Part shown: one piece after another, positions 36,265-47,156 of the stretch | How positions within the stretch are numbered: position 1 is the stretch's first letter | Layout of the letters: the number at the start of each line of letters is the position of its first letter | Translations under genes and position numbers: made by a program | Source: Diploptera punctata | Lineage: Eukaryota > Arthropoda > Insecta > Blattodea > Blaberidae | Length of the DNA: 64,000 nt | NCBI GenBank assembly: GCA_030220185.1 | Contig: JASPKZ010009955.1 | Coordinates: forward strand, 1-64,000 | Direction of reading: 5' to 3' | The notes under the pieces: model-generated | Told to the model about the DNA's origin: nothing | The model's database searches: none | Seen by the model: the letters and a program-made list of their open reading frames with translations, nothing else

Positions 36265-36485
36265 CTCTGCTTCCCAAAGTGTTACAAGCTTTCCACACCG
36301 GTGAAGGATGATGATTATGATGGCCGGATGATTTTCGGGGACCGTTGGGCCCTAAGCTTCCTGACATTTGTCTAACAGGTGAGGAAAAACCACGAAATAT
36401 CCTCACCCAGAAGCCTGTCCGACCGGGAATCGAACCCAAGCCAGCTGCGTGACAAGGCAGCATGGTACCTCGAGACCGCAGCGGT
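36265..36485 (-). mobile_element. SINE-1, partial copy, minus strand
   Basis: Reverse complement of the SINE-1 head and body: 'caccgctg.ggt.tcgaggta', the B box GGTTCGATTCCC, 'gggccca.cggtccccgaaa', the ATC-rich tract and 'tcaccggtgtgga'. The far 3' end seen in the full copies at 42.2 and 45.3 kb is missing or diverged. The tRNA-like promoter region is recognisable but mutated. Confidence 0.8.
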
Positions 36486-36554
36486 GCTCATTTCCAGTGT
36501 TAGAATGTGAAATCAATTTCCTTACGCGTTTAAATGTAAACAGCTTTCCGACCA

Positions 36555-36790
36555 ATGAAAACTCAGGTTTGTTTACATTACAACTGAAACTTTGCTCCCA
36601 TTGATTCAGTCCGACTTTATTCTCTTTGGTCTTACAGCAGTGCAAATTTTATATCTATAGAAGAGGATTTATAAATACAATAAAAGATTACGGATCATTA
36701 ATAAATTTGTTAAACTTATTATCTCGAGGGAGTGTTTATAAATTTCTAAAAACCCACAACCTGGAGGACCAGGTAATTTGTCATCCAGGC
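36555..36790. repeat. Single disrupted satellite monomer at the R1 copy-2 edge
   Basis: 'aggtttgtttacatta', 'ctgaaactttgctc', 'attgattcagtccgacttta', 'ttctctttggtcttaca' and later 'ctggaggaccaggtaatttg' match the 183-bp satellite monomer in order. About 100 bp of unrelated AT-rich sequence lies between the 'ttttat' and 'ctggagga' parts. It leads straight into the R1 flank, as the array does at 12,440. Confidence 0.88.
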
Positions 36791-37719
36791 TGTCTTCCTC
36801 TAGCCCTTGTAGAATCAACACTGAGCTGTAAGGCAGCAGCTGTTAGTCTTGGCTATTTTCGGGCAATAACAACAGTAATAATATAATAATAGTAAATATG
36901 ATATTTAATAATTATTATTTATTTACAGGTTTACAATGTAAATGCATACATTTTTGTAGATCTAACCAATATAATGCAGCATTTGTTATTCGGTATTCCC
37001 AATTTTTCCAAAGATCAGTTTGATTTTGAAATTAATATTTTAATATTTTCACTATTCTTTCACTTATTCGAGAAAACAAACAATATCACATTGTCAGATG
37101 TCTGTAAATATTACTAACAAAAAAATAAATATTTAATTGTTCATTATAAACATTTCATATATACTTTCAGTTATCAATCTATGAGTGCACGTCAAAATTT
37201 GCTGGATATTATGTTTCAAACAACGTTCTGAAAATATCTTGATATTAGAGCAGTTACAGTGATTTGTTGCGTTTTGTACTTGAAATAGAGATCACTTTAC
37301 AACAAAACAAAATTTTTAACTATGCTGTTATGCATATTTTTTAATAAGTAGGTAATTATATTAAAATAATAACTGGCGTATGAGTAAATATTGCTAAGAT
37401 AAAAAGTTAAAAATTCATACATAAACTTTACGTAAATAGGTATTATTAATGGTTAAGTTATGTAGATAGGAAATAACACTATGAGGTTTTTTAATATTGT
37501 TTATGAATTATGAAGTATGAGGTGAGTGAAATAATGAAAAATAAACAATTATTAATGGTTGTCATCACCCTCGCCGTACACATCCTCACGCAAAGATCTC
37601 CACGACTTCACGGTATCATACCTGCCGCTTTTCGTGGAAACATCATACCAAGGATACATTTTAAAAGTTGCGTTTAATATTTACCACAGTGACTAATTTA
37701 ATTAGAGAGAAGAGCATAA

Positions 37720-37721
<2 letters not shown>

Positions 37722-37772
<51 letters not shown>
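37722..37772. repeat. (TA)n microsatellite
   Basis: About 25 TA units, at the position where R1 copy 1 carries the LINE stub and no TA run. Confidence 0.95.
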
Positions 37773-37774
<2 letters not shown>

Positions 37775-38109
37775 TTTATATAGTCCAGGTATTGTCAGAT
37801 AGTCACGAAATAAGTTTGGTCCTAACTACTTTAATTTTATGTTTATCGTTTTTATATAATCGTATTTATACTTGAAGTGTCCTCTTGAATTTGATTTAAA
37901 AAAATGTTTTTGGAATAAACTTTATAATAATCGAGGGAAAGAATATATAAATTCTAAACGGTGTTTATAAAATATCAGATAGTCACAACCGTTTTAGTAG
38001 CGAATATCTAATGTGAAATTGCCTTCGAGTTTTTTCATTATCATCTTAGTCTCCTGCGTCCTTTCTCACAGATAATAAGGTCAAATTTACAGGAACAGCA
38101 TATTATATA

Positions 38110-39576
38110 CCGTGCCCACAAATATCATCATCATTATTTAAACTACTACTACATCGCTTTGGATAATAGTATCTACATGAAATTAGTGACAATCAAAGGA
38201 GAAACTCAAAAAGTTTTTGCTATACCTCATAGACATTGAATGTGGCCCCCACGAGTGATGTTACAGACATCGAGGCGATATTCCCATTCTCGCCACACAC
38301 CCTCCAACATATGTTAAGAAATGTACTGGATGGCAGCAATGATACGAAGCTGGATTTTTTGCAGATATTGAGGCAATGGGGGTACATAGACACGAACTTT
38401 TATGTAACCCCATAAAAGAAGTCAAATACCGTCATGTCAGGTGACTTCGGTGGTATCTTGTAGAAAACATATCATCATCACCGGCACGTCCACTCTATCT
38501 TCCTGGAAGCCGGTCATTCGGATGCTCCCGAACATGCAAATTTCAATGAGGAGGTGTTCCATCTCGCTGGAAAAGATATTCATTGCCTTCTTCTTGTTCA
38601 ATTTGTGGAAATAACCATTCAGTGAGCATATCAAGATAGTTTGCACCGTTGACAGTGGCCTCTAGAAAGAAAAACAGGCCATAGACTTTACGTTTCGATA
38701 CCGCACAAAAGACATTCACTTTAGGGGAGTCTCTTTCAACTTCCACAATGGTGTTTGGATTCTCACTCCCTCAAATTCTAACATTATGCCTGTCCACTTT
38801 TCCACTAATCTCGAAAGTTGTCTCATCACTGAAAATTATTTTTTCTGACAGTTCTTCATTATCCTCCGTTAGTGCCATGAAATGGTCAGTGGAATTTAAT
38901 CGCTTTGCATGGTCATCAGATTTCAACTTACGCACTAATTGGAGTTTGTAGGCGTGAAACTTCAGTCGTGTACGTAGCATCTTAGAAACGGTGGATTTAG
39001 TGGTGTTAATTGTTGACTAGCTCTACGCACAGAATTCTTGGGACTACGCAATAAATGTCTCCCGCACTTTATCCACAAACCCAGCATCAGCATATCGTCT
39101 CCCTGAATGGCTTTTCCTTTGAATACATATGCAGCCACGATCCACAAAATCACGGCAAAACTTCAAAATTGACTTGGGTGCAGGAGTCTGATGTTGAAAC
39201 TTTCGCCTAAAAGCACGCTGAACCAGCACAGGATTCTGCGTTGTGTGATGTTCCAAACACACCTACTGTGTTCTTAGGGGTTCGCCATAACTCCTTAAAA
39301 CTTATTTAATAACAACACAGTTTCAAAAGCACAACTACCATTCACATTTAACCTGTCTGCTAAACATTCAACAAGTAACCCATATCGACAACAAGAAACA
39401 TGACTTAGTTTAGTTTAGTGCCTGTATTGTTGTGCGTTATTCTCCATTGTTGACATTGTTAACATGCCCAAAACGTTTTGAGTTTCTCTTTTGATTGTCA
39501 CCAATTTCATTTAGATACGATTATCCAAAGTGAAAAAGTAGTAGTTTCAAGTATGATACTATATTTGTGGACACGT
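38110..39576 (-). mobile_element. Tc1/mariner-superfamily element with ~108-bp TIRs
   Basis: The ends are inverted repeats of about 108 bp: the left CCGTGCCCACAAATAT and the reverse complement of the right, ACGTGTCCACAAATAT, continue in parallel through 'aaactactact', 'ctttggataat', 'gtgacaatcaaa' and 'gagaaactcaaaa'. TA flanks both sides. R1 copy 1 has the empty site ('gatattatatattaaata' near 13,670). The length is 1,467 bp and it encodes one transposase on the minus strand (separate entry). Confidence 0.92.
38190..39262 (-). pseudogene. Mariner-like transposase, decayed
   Basis: Minus-strand pieces in order: an N-terminal HTH (39,262-39,044, VQRAFRRKFQHQTPAPKSIL and a GRRYAD segment), a SVRRASQQL segment, then KLQLVRKLK and the first catalytic Asp in IIFSDETTFEISGKVDRHNV (38,980-38,771). 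Next come SPKVNVFCAVSKRKVYGLFF and the second Asp in LFQRDGTPPH, then, after a stop and a frameshift, the third Asp in SPDMTVFDFF (about 38,435). The C-terminal end contains a GENGNIASMSV-type segment (about 38,260). The second-to-third Asp spacing is about 45 residues by hand across a break, clearly longer than the 34 of classic mariners. Several stops and frameshifts make it inactive. Confidence 0.85.
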
Positions 39577-40267
39577 TATATATTAAATAATACTGGGATT
39601 GCTCTAAAGACTTACTGAAATTGTTACATATCGATACGTGTAATTGCTCACCTGCCGCCGACGTGGCTACTACCGCATGTGGTTCCTGAAATTCTGCCGC
39701 AAAAAAATACTGTTGTTTTTCCCGCTACCAGCCGCCCAGTGCACAGTGATATAAAATGTTAAAGAATCAGCAAACTTTTTACTTTACGGCAGAGGGGAAC
39801 ATGTGAACAATTTACTACACAAGCACAAGTAGAAGAGGTACAAATCCATCAAATAGATTAACCGTTATACAAATTATTACACTAATTTTCGGGCGATTAA
39901 ATTAAGCATTAAAAACCTGAATTTTTATTCCACATTTTGGTCAAACTATTGACACATTATCTGTCAATTATATTAATGTAACTCAATACGTATAATTGTG
40001 TCAAACAGAATTACGCATTCATATTATTGAAGAGGGAGCCTTGTCAAGCTCGAAGAGCCGTGAAACTCGAAGACCCCGTGAAGTTCTAGGACACCTTGAA
40101 GCTCGACGAGCCCGAGGTGCCTGAGATTTCGAGTGTCATCAACACCATGGGTATAAGTAGGCCTAATATTAAAAACTGGAGTGGATGGATAAAGACGAAT
40201 GGAGAAGGTAAATTAAACTTTAGGCAAGGAAGGTGTGTAAACTTTGAAAATCTGTAAATAAATAAAT

Positions 40268-40370
<103 letters not shown>

Positions 40371-40463
40371 GCTTCCTAATTTAATACGCCTATCTATATT
40401 TATAGTTTAATATATTTTTCCATGTCTCTCGCAAATAAGTTGTTAGCCATTAACTAATATATT

Positions 40464-41156
40464 ACGTGTAACAACTGATTACATGTCCTGGCACAAATTA
40501 TTCCGAGCCAGATTTTAGTATACAGTTATAATTTTTAATCTTACTCATGTGGATGAATTTCGGTGCCAAATAGTTAGTTCCAGATTTTTGCCGACTTTTT
40601 CACATTGTGGATCACTGTGCAGTGATTATTGTATCGTCGTTTCTCACGCCATCCCTAGAACAAGAATAAATTATTAGTATTTTTGTTTAATTACACACAA
40701 AAACAAAGAATTGCTCACAGGCTCTAAATGTATCAATAACTATGTTTTCGGAATCGCAGAAGACGAAAATGATATTAGTTTTATCCAATCACCTAACCGG
40801 AGTCAGATATTTCGACGATAACCTTTAACAGAAGTGATCGTTTCCGTGAGAGTCGCAGGCGCAATTGTCTCTCACACTGGTCACCCTTATTTTTCTTTTG
40901 CGCGGTTTTATTTCTCTTAGGGATTGTTAAGCCCTCAGGAATACACAGGTATACAAAATTTCCTGATTGCCACTACCAAATACGTGAAGTAATGGCTTGT
41001 AATATCTCGTTCTGTGCAGTCTGTCTTATATTAGATCATTGTGATTGTGAAGTGTCGATATATGCGTTATTGTGTATCATTATAAATAAACTGAATTAAA
41101 ACAATCTACTATAATATATTTTAATACGTAAGATGTAGTGTTTTTATAATTTTGCA
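40464..41156. other. Spacer upstream of the unknown-family fragment
   Basis: No supported gene. It could hold 5' sequence belonging to the element that carries the 41.16-kb fragment. Confidence 0.4.
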
Positions 41157-41698
41157 ATGTCTCGCCGCTGTAAGAATTCTCCTAATTTATCCTGTTACGT
41201 TTGTGGGGAATATTGTACAAAATCTCAGCGCAGAACTAGTTATAAAGACGTGCAGTTTATATTTCGGGAACTATAGTAAATTTGGAGATATTGATAAATA
41301 TTGGGCCCCCAATTTTTGCTGTACAATCTGCCAAATGATTTTAATAAGGCGGTTAAAAGGTTCGCATTCGTGGATGCCATTTGCCATTCCAATGCTGTGG
41401 AGGGAACCTTCGGACCACATCACTGACTTATTTCTGTACGGTCAATATATCTGGTTTCACTTTAAAAAAGAAGCATTCTGTTCGGTATTCAAATATGCAG
41501 TCAGCCATTCGACCTGTTAAACATAGTGATTCTTCACCGAACTTGGGTGACGTCAGTGATGAACATGGCGAAAGGTTCCACGAAGACATTTTAGAAATGG
41601 AAAGGCGTTATAAAGGGAAACCAGTGACCAACATGTTTGCTGATTACTGCTGGCATCTTATCGGCGTAATTCATCCAGGAAGAAGTTTTGAAAGGTGA
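41157..41698 (+). pseudogene. Unknown multi-copy insect protein family, internally deleted copy 2
   Basis: The start at 41,157 reads MSRRCKNSPNLSCYVCGEYC, a Cys-rich (zinc-ribbon-like) N-terminus. After a frame break comes YWAPNFCCTICQMIL, then MPFAIPMLWREPSDH, the conserved 'MPFAxPMxWREPxDH' motif of this family as I recall it. From about 41,525 the C-terminal end follows: NLGDVSDEHGERFHEDILEM, a RRYKGKP segment and FADYCWHLIG. The family is normally several hundred residues long, so the middle is missing and N- and C-termini are brought together. The sequence after the stop contains AAAGGTGAGA, which resembles a splice donor. Function unknown; the two cysteine pairs suggest metal binding. 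Confidence 0.6.
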
Positions 41699-42247
41699 GA
41701 TTTTTGCTACAATTTAAGCATGTGTTGTAACGTAACTACTTATTTATTCTTCTTAGAAAAAAAATAACTTTTTGGATCTTATGTGATTTGGTTTTACATA
41801 GATCAATTGCTTCTAGCAATATTATTGCAAAAAAATGAAACTAAGTGCAGATAAGCAATAATATGCGAAATATAACGAAAAACGTTGAACACTCCTCGCA
41901 AAAAAACTGTTAGGTGATAGAGAAAAACGGACTTCAAATTCAAAATCAGCGCATTGCAATTAACTAAAATCACCTATTTTCATTTCTGCGAGCGACAAAA
42001 AGTTCAAATTTGTTGTTGAGTGTTATCAGTTGTTGGACAACAGCCTACGTAACAAAATGTGTAGTTAACTTTTGTTTTGAATTGTCACAAATATCTTTAA
42101 CTAAATGAAAAAGTGTATAAAAAAGGTAGACTTACGTAATAACCAGCAAATGCACCAACACACAGCTGATAATCCAGAACAAACATTTATTTTTCTCATA
42201 CATATTCTCTATTATTACCAGACGTAGCGGGAAATATATATATCTAT
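41699..42247. other. AT-rich 3' flank of the unknown-family copy
   Basis: No gene is seen. This may be the 3' UTR of the element that carries the preceding fragment. Confidence 0.4.
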
Positions 42248-42590
42248 CCACCGCTGTGGTCTCGAGGTAGCGTGCTGCCTTGTCACGCAGCGGGCTCGGG
42301 TTCGATCCCCGGTCGGGGCAGTTTTTCTGTATGAGGTTTTTATCGGAGCTTTCCCTCAACTGTATGACAAATGTCAGGAAAACTTTAAGGTCCAAACGGT
42401 CCCCGAAATCATATGGCCATCATCCTTATCATCATCATCCTTATCATTATCATCATCATCATCCTTCACCGGTGTGGAAAGCAACGGGAAGCTACCACGT
42501 CTACAATTCCCTGGTAAAGCTGCAAGCATAGCATGGAAATGCTATGATTGCAGTGAAGGACTTGCCCTCGGGCAGAATTACTATGGATGG
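42248..42590 (+). mobile_element. SINE-1, near full-length
   Basis: The tRNA-derived head contains an A-box-like 'tctcgaggtagcgtgctgcc' and the B box GGGTTCGATCCCC. The body reads 'ggtccaaacggtccccgaaa' followed by an imprecise ATC/TCATCC microsatellite and a conserved 3' end 'gctatgattgcagtgaagga' to 'ggcagaattactatggat'. It lies next to a TA run, which hides any target duplication. Collinear with 45,284-45,629 (opposite strand). Confidence 0.9.
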
Positions 42591-42615
42591 ATATATATAT
42601 ATATATATATATATA
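42591..42615. repeat. (TA)n microsatellite
   Basis: TA run directly after the SINE-1 3' end. Confidence 0.9.
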
Positions 42616-42829
42616 ATCGCGAACAAAAAAAAAGGTAGCGCGTTTGAAAGCAAAGCTATTTAGTCAAGACTTGATAATAATAGCTTTGTAATAGAAACTT
42701 TGACGATTTTAAAATGTTTGGAATTATAGTGATAATACATGTATCAACTGTGACAAATGGACTGCGAATGGGTAAGTCGTTCCATTAACTTATACAAATA
42801 AATATAACATTAAAATAATCTATAATTAA

Positions 42830-43925
42830 CTCACTGGCTCTATCGAATCCGTAGGTTCACGGACGGACGGACATAAGCTGTCCATATATCCTTATTCTGA
42901 GCTAATGTTTTCCATTCATGCACTGTATAATCTACTTCCTTCAAAACATGCATAATTTTATTCTCACGCCTCATTCTTGGCCTAACAACTGGGCGTTTTC
43001 CGTCTGGTTTTCCTACAAGAATCATCCATGCAACTCTTTGATCCCCATATGTGCCACATGTCCTGCCCATAACAATCTACGAGACTTAATTGTTCTTATT
43101 ATATCTGGCTTCTTATACATATCATGTAACTCACCATTATGTAGTTTAAGCCGTTCATCTCTTTTTTTTTTTGCGCAAAAAGTGTCTTAAGAACTTTATT
43201 CTCAAACACTCGTAATCTTCTCTCCTCCCTTAAAGTAATAGTCCATGTTTCGCAACCATATGATATAACTGGCAGAATAACTGTTTTATTTATTTTCAGT
43301 TTAACATTTTTTCAAAGGAGTTGGGATGGCGAGAGTTCCTGAAATACATAACAGGATGCAATTCCAGAATTCAACCTGCGTTTAACTTCCTTGTGCATCT
43401 CATTCCTATTTGTAATTACTAATGTTCCTAGATAATTGAAATCAGCCACTTCTTCAAAATTTCCTTCATTTGTTATTAGTTATCCATCTCAACTATAAAC
43501 GCATTTCTATGTGTGAACATATATTTAGTTTTATTTATATTAATTCCAGCCCCAATTTCGTAGTGTTACTCAATAGTGTGTGCGTGTTGGCCTTTAATAT
43601 CTCCCCGCTATCGCTCAAAAATACCATATCATCAGCATAAATTTACAGCCTATTACTAGCATTGAGCTGTAGGCTTTCTTCATTTACCAAAGATTCAGTT
43701 GCATGCTCTAATATAAAATTGAATAGTAGAGGAGATAATGCATGCCCTTGCTTTACCCCATTGTGAATTTCTAAATTATCCGAAAACTGTTTTCCTACAA
43801 ACACCCTACCCTCTGTTCCATTTAGACACATTCGTATAAATCTAACAAACATTTTAGGAATTCCGAACTCCAGCAGCATACTGTATAACTTCTCCCTGTT
43901 AACCGAATTGTAGGCTTTTTTCTAG
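42830..43925 (-). mobile_element. LINE-A, longest copy, 5'-truncated, minus strand
   Basis: On the minus strand from 43,925: FGIPKMFVRFIRMCLNGTEG, a VGKQFSDNL segment, then NGVKQGHALSPLLFNFILE (the RT 'G-x-x-Q-G' motif), and, in the same frame after one stop, IYADDMVFLSDS with an intact YADD catalytic box. Then come the SNIKKLG/NxxK-type segment, the KYLG-type motif, 'YGCETWTITLR', LRVFENKV, a GHVARM-type segment, GKRPVVRPRMRRE and the terminal 'VRPSVNLRI'. Frameshifts and stops are spread over the element. The endonuclease and N-terminal RT are missing; the truncation point abuts a TA run. Confidence 0.88.
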
Positions 43926-43945
43926 TATATATATATATATATATA
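43925..43945. repeat. (TA)n microsatellite
   Basis: Short TA run between the LINE-A truncation point and the tRNA-like fold-back. Confidence 0.9.
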
Positions 43946-43959
43946 GAACTTAAAACTAT

Positions 43960-44146
43960 ATTTTTGACATTTGACAATGAAGGCAAATATGACATGAAAA
44001 ATAAATGTTGGGTGTTAGGATTCCTGAGTAACTCAGATGATTGGAGCACTAAACGTACAGAGTTTAGAAACTCGGTTTCAAATCCCGACACTGACATTTA
44101 TTTGTTTTTCATGTCATATTTACCTTCATTGACATATGTCAAAAAT
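43960..44146 (+). mobile_element. tRNA-like core (44,023-44,096) between inverted arms
   Basis: The core has an acceptor-like CCTGAGT, A-box-like 'taactcagatgattggagca', a CTAAA/TTTAG stem and the B-box-like GGTTTCAAATCCC. It is flanked by ~48-nt arms: the left 'atttttgacatttgacaatg' onwards is the reverse complement, with few mismatches, of the right arm ending 'cattgacatatgtcaaaaat'. I do not know a described family with a tRNA-like centre and such arms; fold-back duplication of a SINE flank is one explanation. Confidence 0.7.
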
Positions 44147-44285
44147 GCAGTTATAATATCTAACTATACAAGCGTTACTGCTATAAGTAAATATTCTCTT
44201 TAAATATGCTTACTTGTTACAGTGGCCATCAGATGTCTATTGGAATGATATCCCACTACCTCTCGTGCAAATTGATAATACTGTG

Positions 44286-44290
<5 letters not shown>

Positions 44291-44333
<43 letters not shown>
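44291..44333. repeat. (TA)n microsatellite
   Basis: About 21 TA units. Confidence 0.95.
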
Positions 44334-44335
<2 letters not shown>

Positions 44336-44360
44336 AAAAAGAGAGGTTTGAGTTAGGATT

Positions 44361-44434
44361 CCTGAGTAGCTCAGATGGTTAGAAGCCTAAATGAACAGAG
44401 TTTAGAAACTCGGGTATAAATCCCGACTCAGGCG
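44361..44434 (+). mobile_element. tRNA-like SINE head, second copy
   Basis: The acceptor CCTGAGT pairs perfectly with ACTCAGG; the anticodon stem CTAAA/TTTAG encloses a 9-nt loop (TGAACAGAG); the T arm is weak (CGGGTATAAATCCCG). The core is homologous to 44,023-44,096, including the leading 'gttaggatt'. The 9-nt loop parallels the one at 25.84 kb, pointing to a SINE lineage rather than working tRNA genes. Confidence 0.75.
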
Positions 44435-45271
44435 TTTATTTTACTTTTCATATCATATATGTATATATGTCTGTCCTTTGCAGAGTTCTAAAACCGTTCA
44501 ACCAATCTTCGTGAATATGTTATGTAGGTTTTGAGATGCGCGAGTGATCAGCCGTCATCCATTGTGTGTTAAAATAAATACGTGTAGGAGTTCACCTGAA
44601 ACGAAAATTAAAAAAAAAAAGCCAGTGTAGCGTTCACATTGTTCTATGTTTGACAACGAAGCTCAGATTATTCTATTAAACTAACGTAGGTAGGAATTGT
44701 CGTCAAAAAAGAGAGCGAAATCCTACTGTTAGAAGTATTCGTTTATTAAAGCAATAAGGAATTGAAAATTTCCTAAACTACTGGACCGGGTTTTATTTTT
44801 ATTTTTTTAGAGTATCCCCGGATGGTTTACATTCAAAAGTGGACCCCGTAGATGGCGCTGCGATCGGGTTATAGGATGTTTAGGTCAAAATTGTAGTCAC
44901 CTGCATTATCGGGATATTCCACGCGACTACAATGTGACGTCATAGTGCAAGCTTCTTGAGCCATAACATATGATAGTGGGGAGTTTTTTTCCGAACTTAT
45001 TAATTTGTGAATTTTACGGTAAAGAAGTTACTTAGCCTATATTTTTATCGTCTGTCCATGACAGCGTCTAACGTCTCCGCTAGTATAAATCTTTTGTTCT
45101 AACTAGGTGAGGACTATCGACCCGTATCGATCCCCATTCAAAGTTCAGACCAAATACAATTGTAAATAATTCTCTTTCGACTTAAAGACAATTGGTTTGT
45201 CCTCAACAAGGCTGTTACCTACCTTACAGCATAACGTGGTTTGATATTTGGTTTAGTTAGTAATTGTCAAT
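44435..45271. other. Spacer, nothing recognised with confidence
   Basis: The start ('gtctgtcctttgcagagttc...accaatcttcgtgaat') has the flavour of a transposon 3' end, but I cannot assign it. No gene is supported. Confidence 0.4.
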
Positions 45272-45641
45272 CAAGTGAACTATCCATCCATAGTAATTCT
45301 GCTCGAAGGCAGGTCCTTCACTGCAATCACAGCATTTTCATGCTATGCTTGCAGCTTTACTAGGGAATTGTGTAGGTGTGGTAGCTTCCCGTTGCTTTCC
45401 ACACCGGTGAAGGATGATGATAATGATAATGGTAAGGATGATAATGATAAGGATGATGGCCATATGATTTCGGGGACCGTTTGGGCCTTAAAGTTTTCCT
45501 GACATTTGTCTTACAGGTGAGGAAAAACCCCGATAAAAGCCTCACCCAGAAAAACTGCCCCGACCGGGGATCGAACCCGGGCCTGCTGCGTGACAAGGCA
45601 GCACGCTACCTCGAGACCACAGCGGTGGACAAGTGAACTAT
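45272..45641 (-). mobile_element. SINE-1, full-length, with perfect 12-bp target duplication
   Basis: The SINE body is 45,284-45,629 on the minus strand, flanked by CAAGTGAACTAT at 45,272-45,283 and again at 45,630-45,641. The head has the B box GGGTTCGATCCCC and A-box-like 'tcgaggtagcgtgctgcc'. The internal ATC-type tract and 3' end match 42,248-42,590. The perfect duplication and good boxes suggest a fairly recent insertion by LINE machinery. Confidence 0.93.
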
Positions 45642-45686
45642 AAACCTTGTAAATTACTGTGAACTACATAATTTCATGTCAGTTTA

Positions 45687-45826
45687 GTGGTGATGTTCCT
45701 TATCTCTAGTCCGAAGGTCGTAGGTTCAAACCCGACCGTTTCCAAGGGAAAATTCCTCCGGGAGGGACGTTTAGCCGTGGGATCTGAGTCTGAAGATTTT
45801 CAGGCTCGTAAAATAATTTGATGTTT
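45687..45826 (+). mobile_element. SINE-2 fragment
   Basis: Shares 'ccgaaggtcgtaggttcaaa', 'cctccgggagggac' and 'ttttcaggctcgtaaaa' with the fuller copy at 56,067. The A-box part is degraded. Confidence 0.75.
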
Positions 45827-46409
45827 ATGGGATGATTGTCTACATAATTTAGCGAATAATAATTTACACACACGCACACATATATATAGCCTATATATAA
45901 AGTCCCATATATAATTTATCCGTATTTCCTTGTCATCAGCTTACTTTTCACCTTCTCGATCCTCTTTTGTCGACGGCGCTAAACGTGAACTTGATTCTCG
46001 GCGACTCCGAAATGCGGTTTTCAACTAAATATGAGTGGTTTCAAATCCCTGTGGAGAATCAACTTACGACTACAAAGACAATAGGTTCAATACTAATCTC
46101 GGTCCGTTTTTACTTTTTATTTTTCTTCCCATCTCGCTCCCTCTTATGGAAACTATACGTAAAAAGTTGAACTTAAATTTAATCGTTTTCGACACTAGTA
46201 TCCGTCGTATTACATTGTTTTTACACGTCATATTCCTGAGGGTGCTAGTGGTCTCTAACCCCTCAAAATGTAGGTGATGCGCGTTCAGACAAATTTATTT
46301 AACAAACGTCAAACTTTCACATTTCTAATTACTCAGATTTGCTTTGTTTATTCTTCCGTCCATGACTGATCTGTTTGTTGTATTTTATTATGATACTATA
46401 TTAAACAGT
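45827..46409. other. Spacer, nothing supported
   Basis: No gene or known repeat family recognised, apart from short CA/TA-rich tracts near 45,870-45,900. Confidence 0.4.
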
Positions 46410-46600
46410 ACCAACTAAATTGGAAACACCATCTTGAAAGAATGACTTCAAATCGGATCCCCAAAGCTGTTTATAATTATATACCAAGAGGACGAAGATC
46501 ACCGGGCCGTCCTATGAAACGCTGGAGGGAAAATTTTCTATAGGATCGTAACAAGCCGTGGTCTAATACTTGGAAGGAAGAAGAAGAAGAAGACCATATT
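46410..46600 (+). mobile_element. LINE-D 3' fragment with GAA tail
   Basis: Reads NWKHHLERMTSNRIPKAVYN, then a GRRSPGRPMKRWRENF segment, a stop, and a terminal (GAA)n at about 46,580-46,595. This is the C-terminal end of an insect non-LTR RT. The fragment at 57.9-58.4 kb (minus) belongs to the same type. Confidence 0.8.
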
Positions 46601-46714
46601 TAATATTTCACCATTAAAAGTAAACTAAGGTATATATTGTGATAAAAATATAATAAATGTATCTAGAAGTAAGTTACGGTGCAAAAAGCATACATCCGAT
46701 TTCGAAATAATTTT

Positions 46715-47155
46715 GCTTTTAAAATGAAACTTAGACACGTCCAACAATAAAACATAAAACATTACACAACGTCCATAAATAAATGTGAAAAATAACAATT
46801 TACACGTAACTTAACAATTATGATTCTGAAGTCTGATAAACATTAAGCAGTAGTGTAACTTGATAATGACAATAACATCCTCAACTCATGTTCAACGTAG
46901 CGATGAGATGAGATGAAGCCCCTATATTTATAGAAGTCTGAACGATAAGTGTGGCGATGAGTATGGATATATCCTGTGGCAGGGGAAACGGTAGAAACCT
47001 ACAGAAATATAATTTCTAATGAAGATGATTATATTAAAATGTGTATATCCCAAATAATCACATAACCTGGAGTTCATAAATAAAATAATCAATAGACGGA
47101 AGAAAATAACTGACCTGGAAACTTTCATATAATTAATAATATAGGAAATTAATAG
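46715..47155. repeat. R2 family fragment
   Basis: 'acataacctggagttcataa' and 'actttcatataattaata' match 18,340-18,420, 59,985-60,050 and (partly) 63,380-63,430. It ends at the point where the retrotransposon pair begins. Confidence 0.7.
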
Positions 47156-47156
47156 G

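Noticed and set aside
44361..44434. Functional tRNA gene
   Set aside because: The T arm and anticodon loop are non-canonical, and a diverged sister copy with the same lead-in lies 340 bp away, which fits a SINE better.
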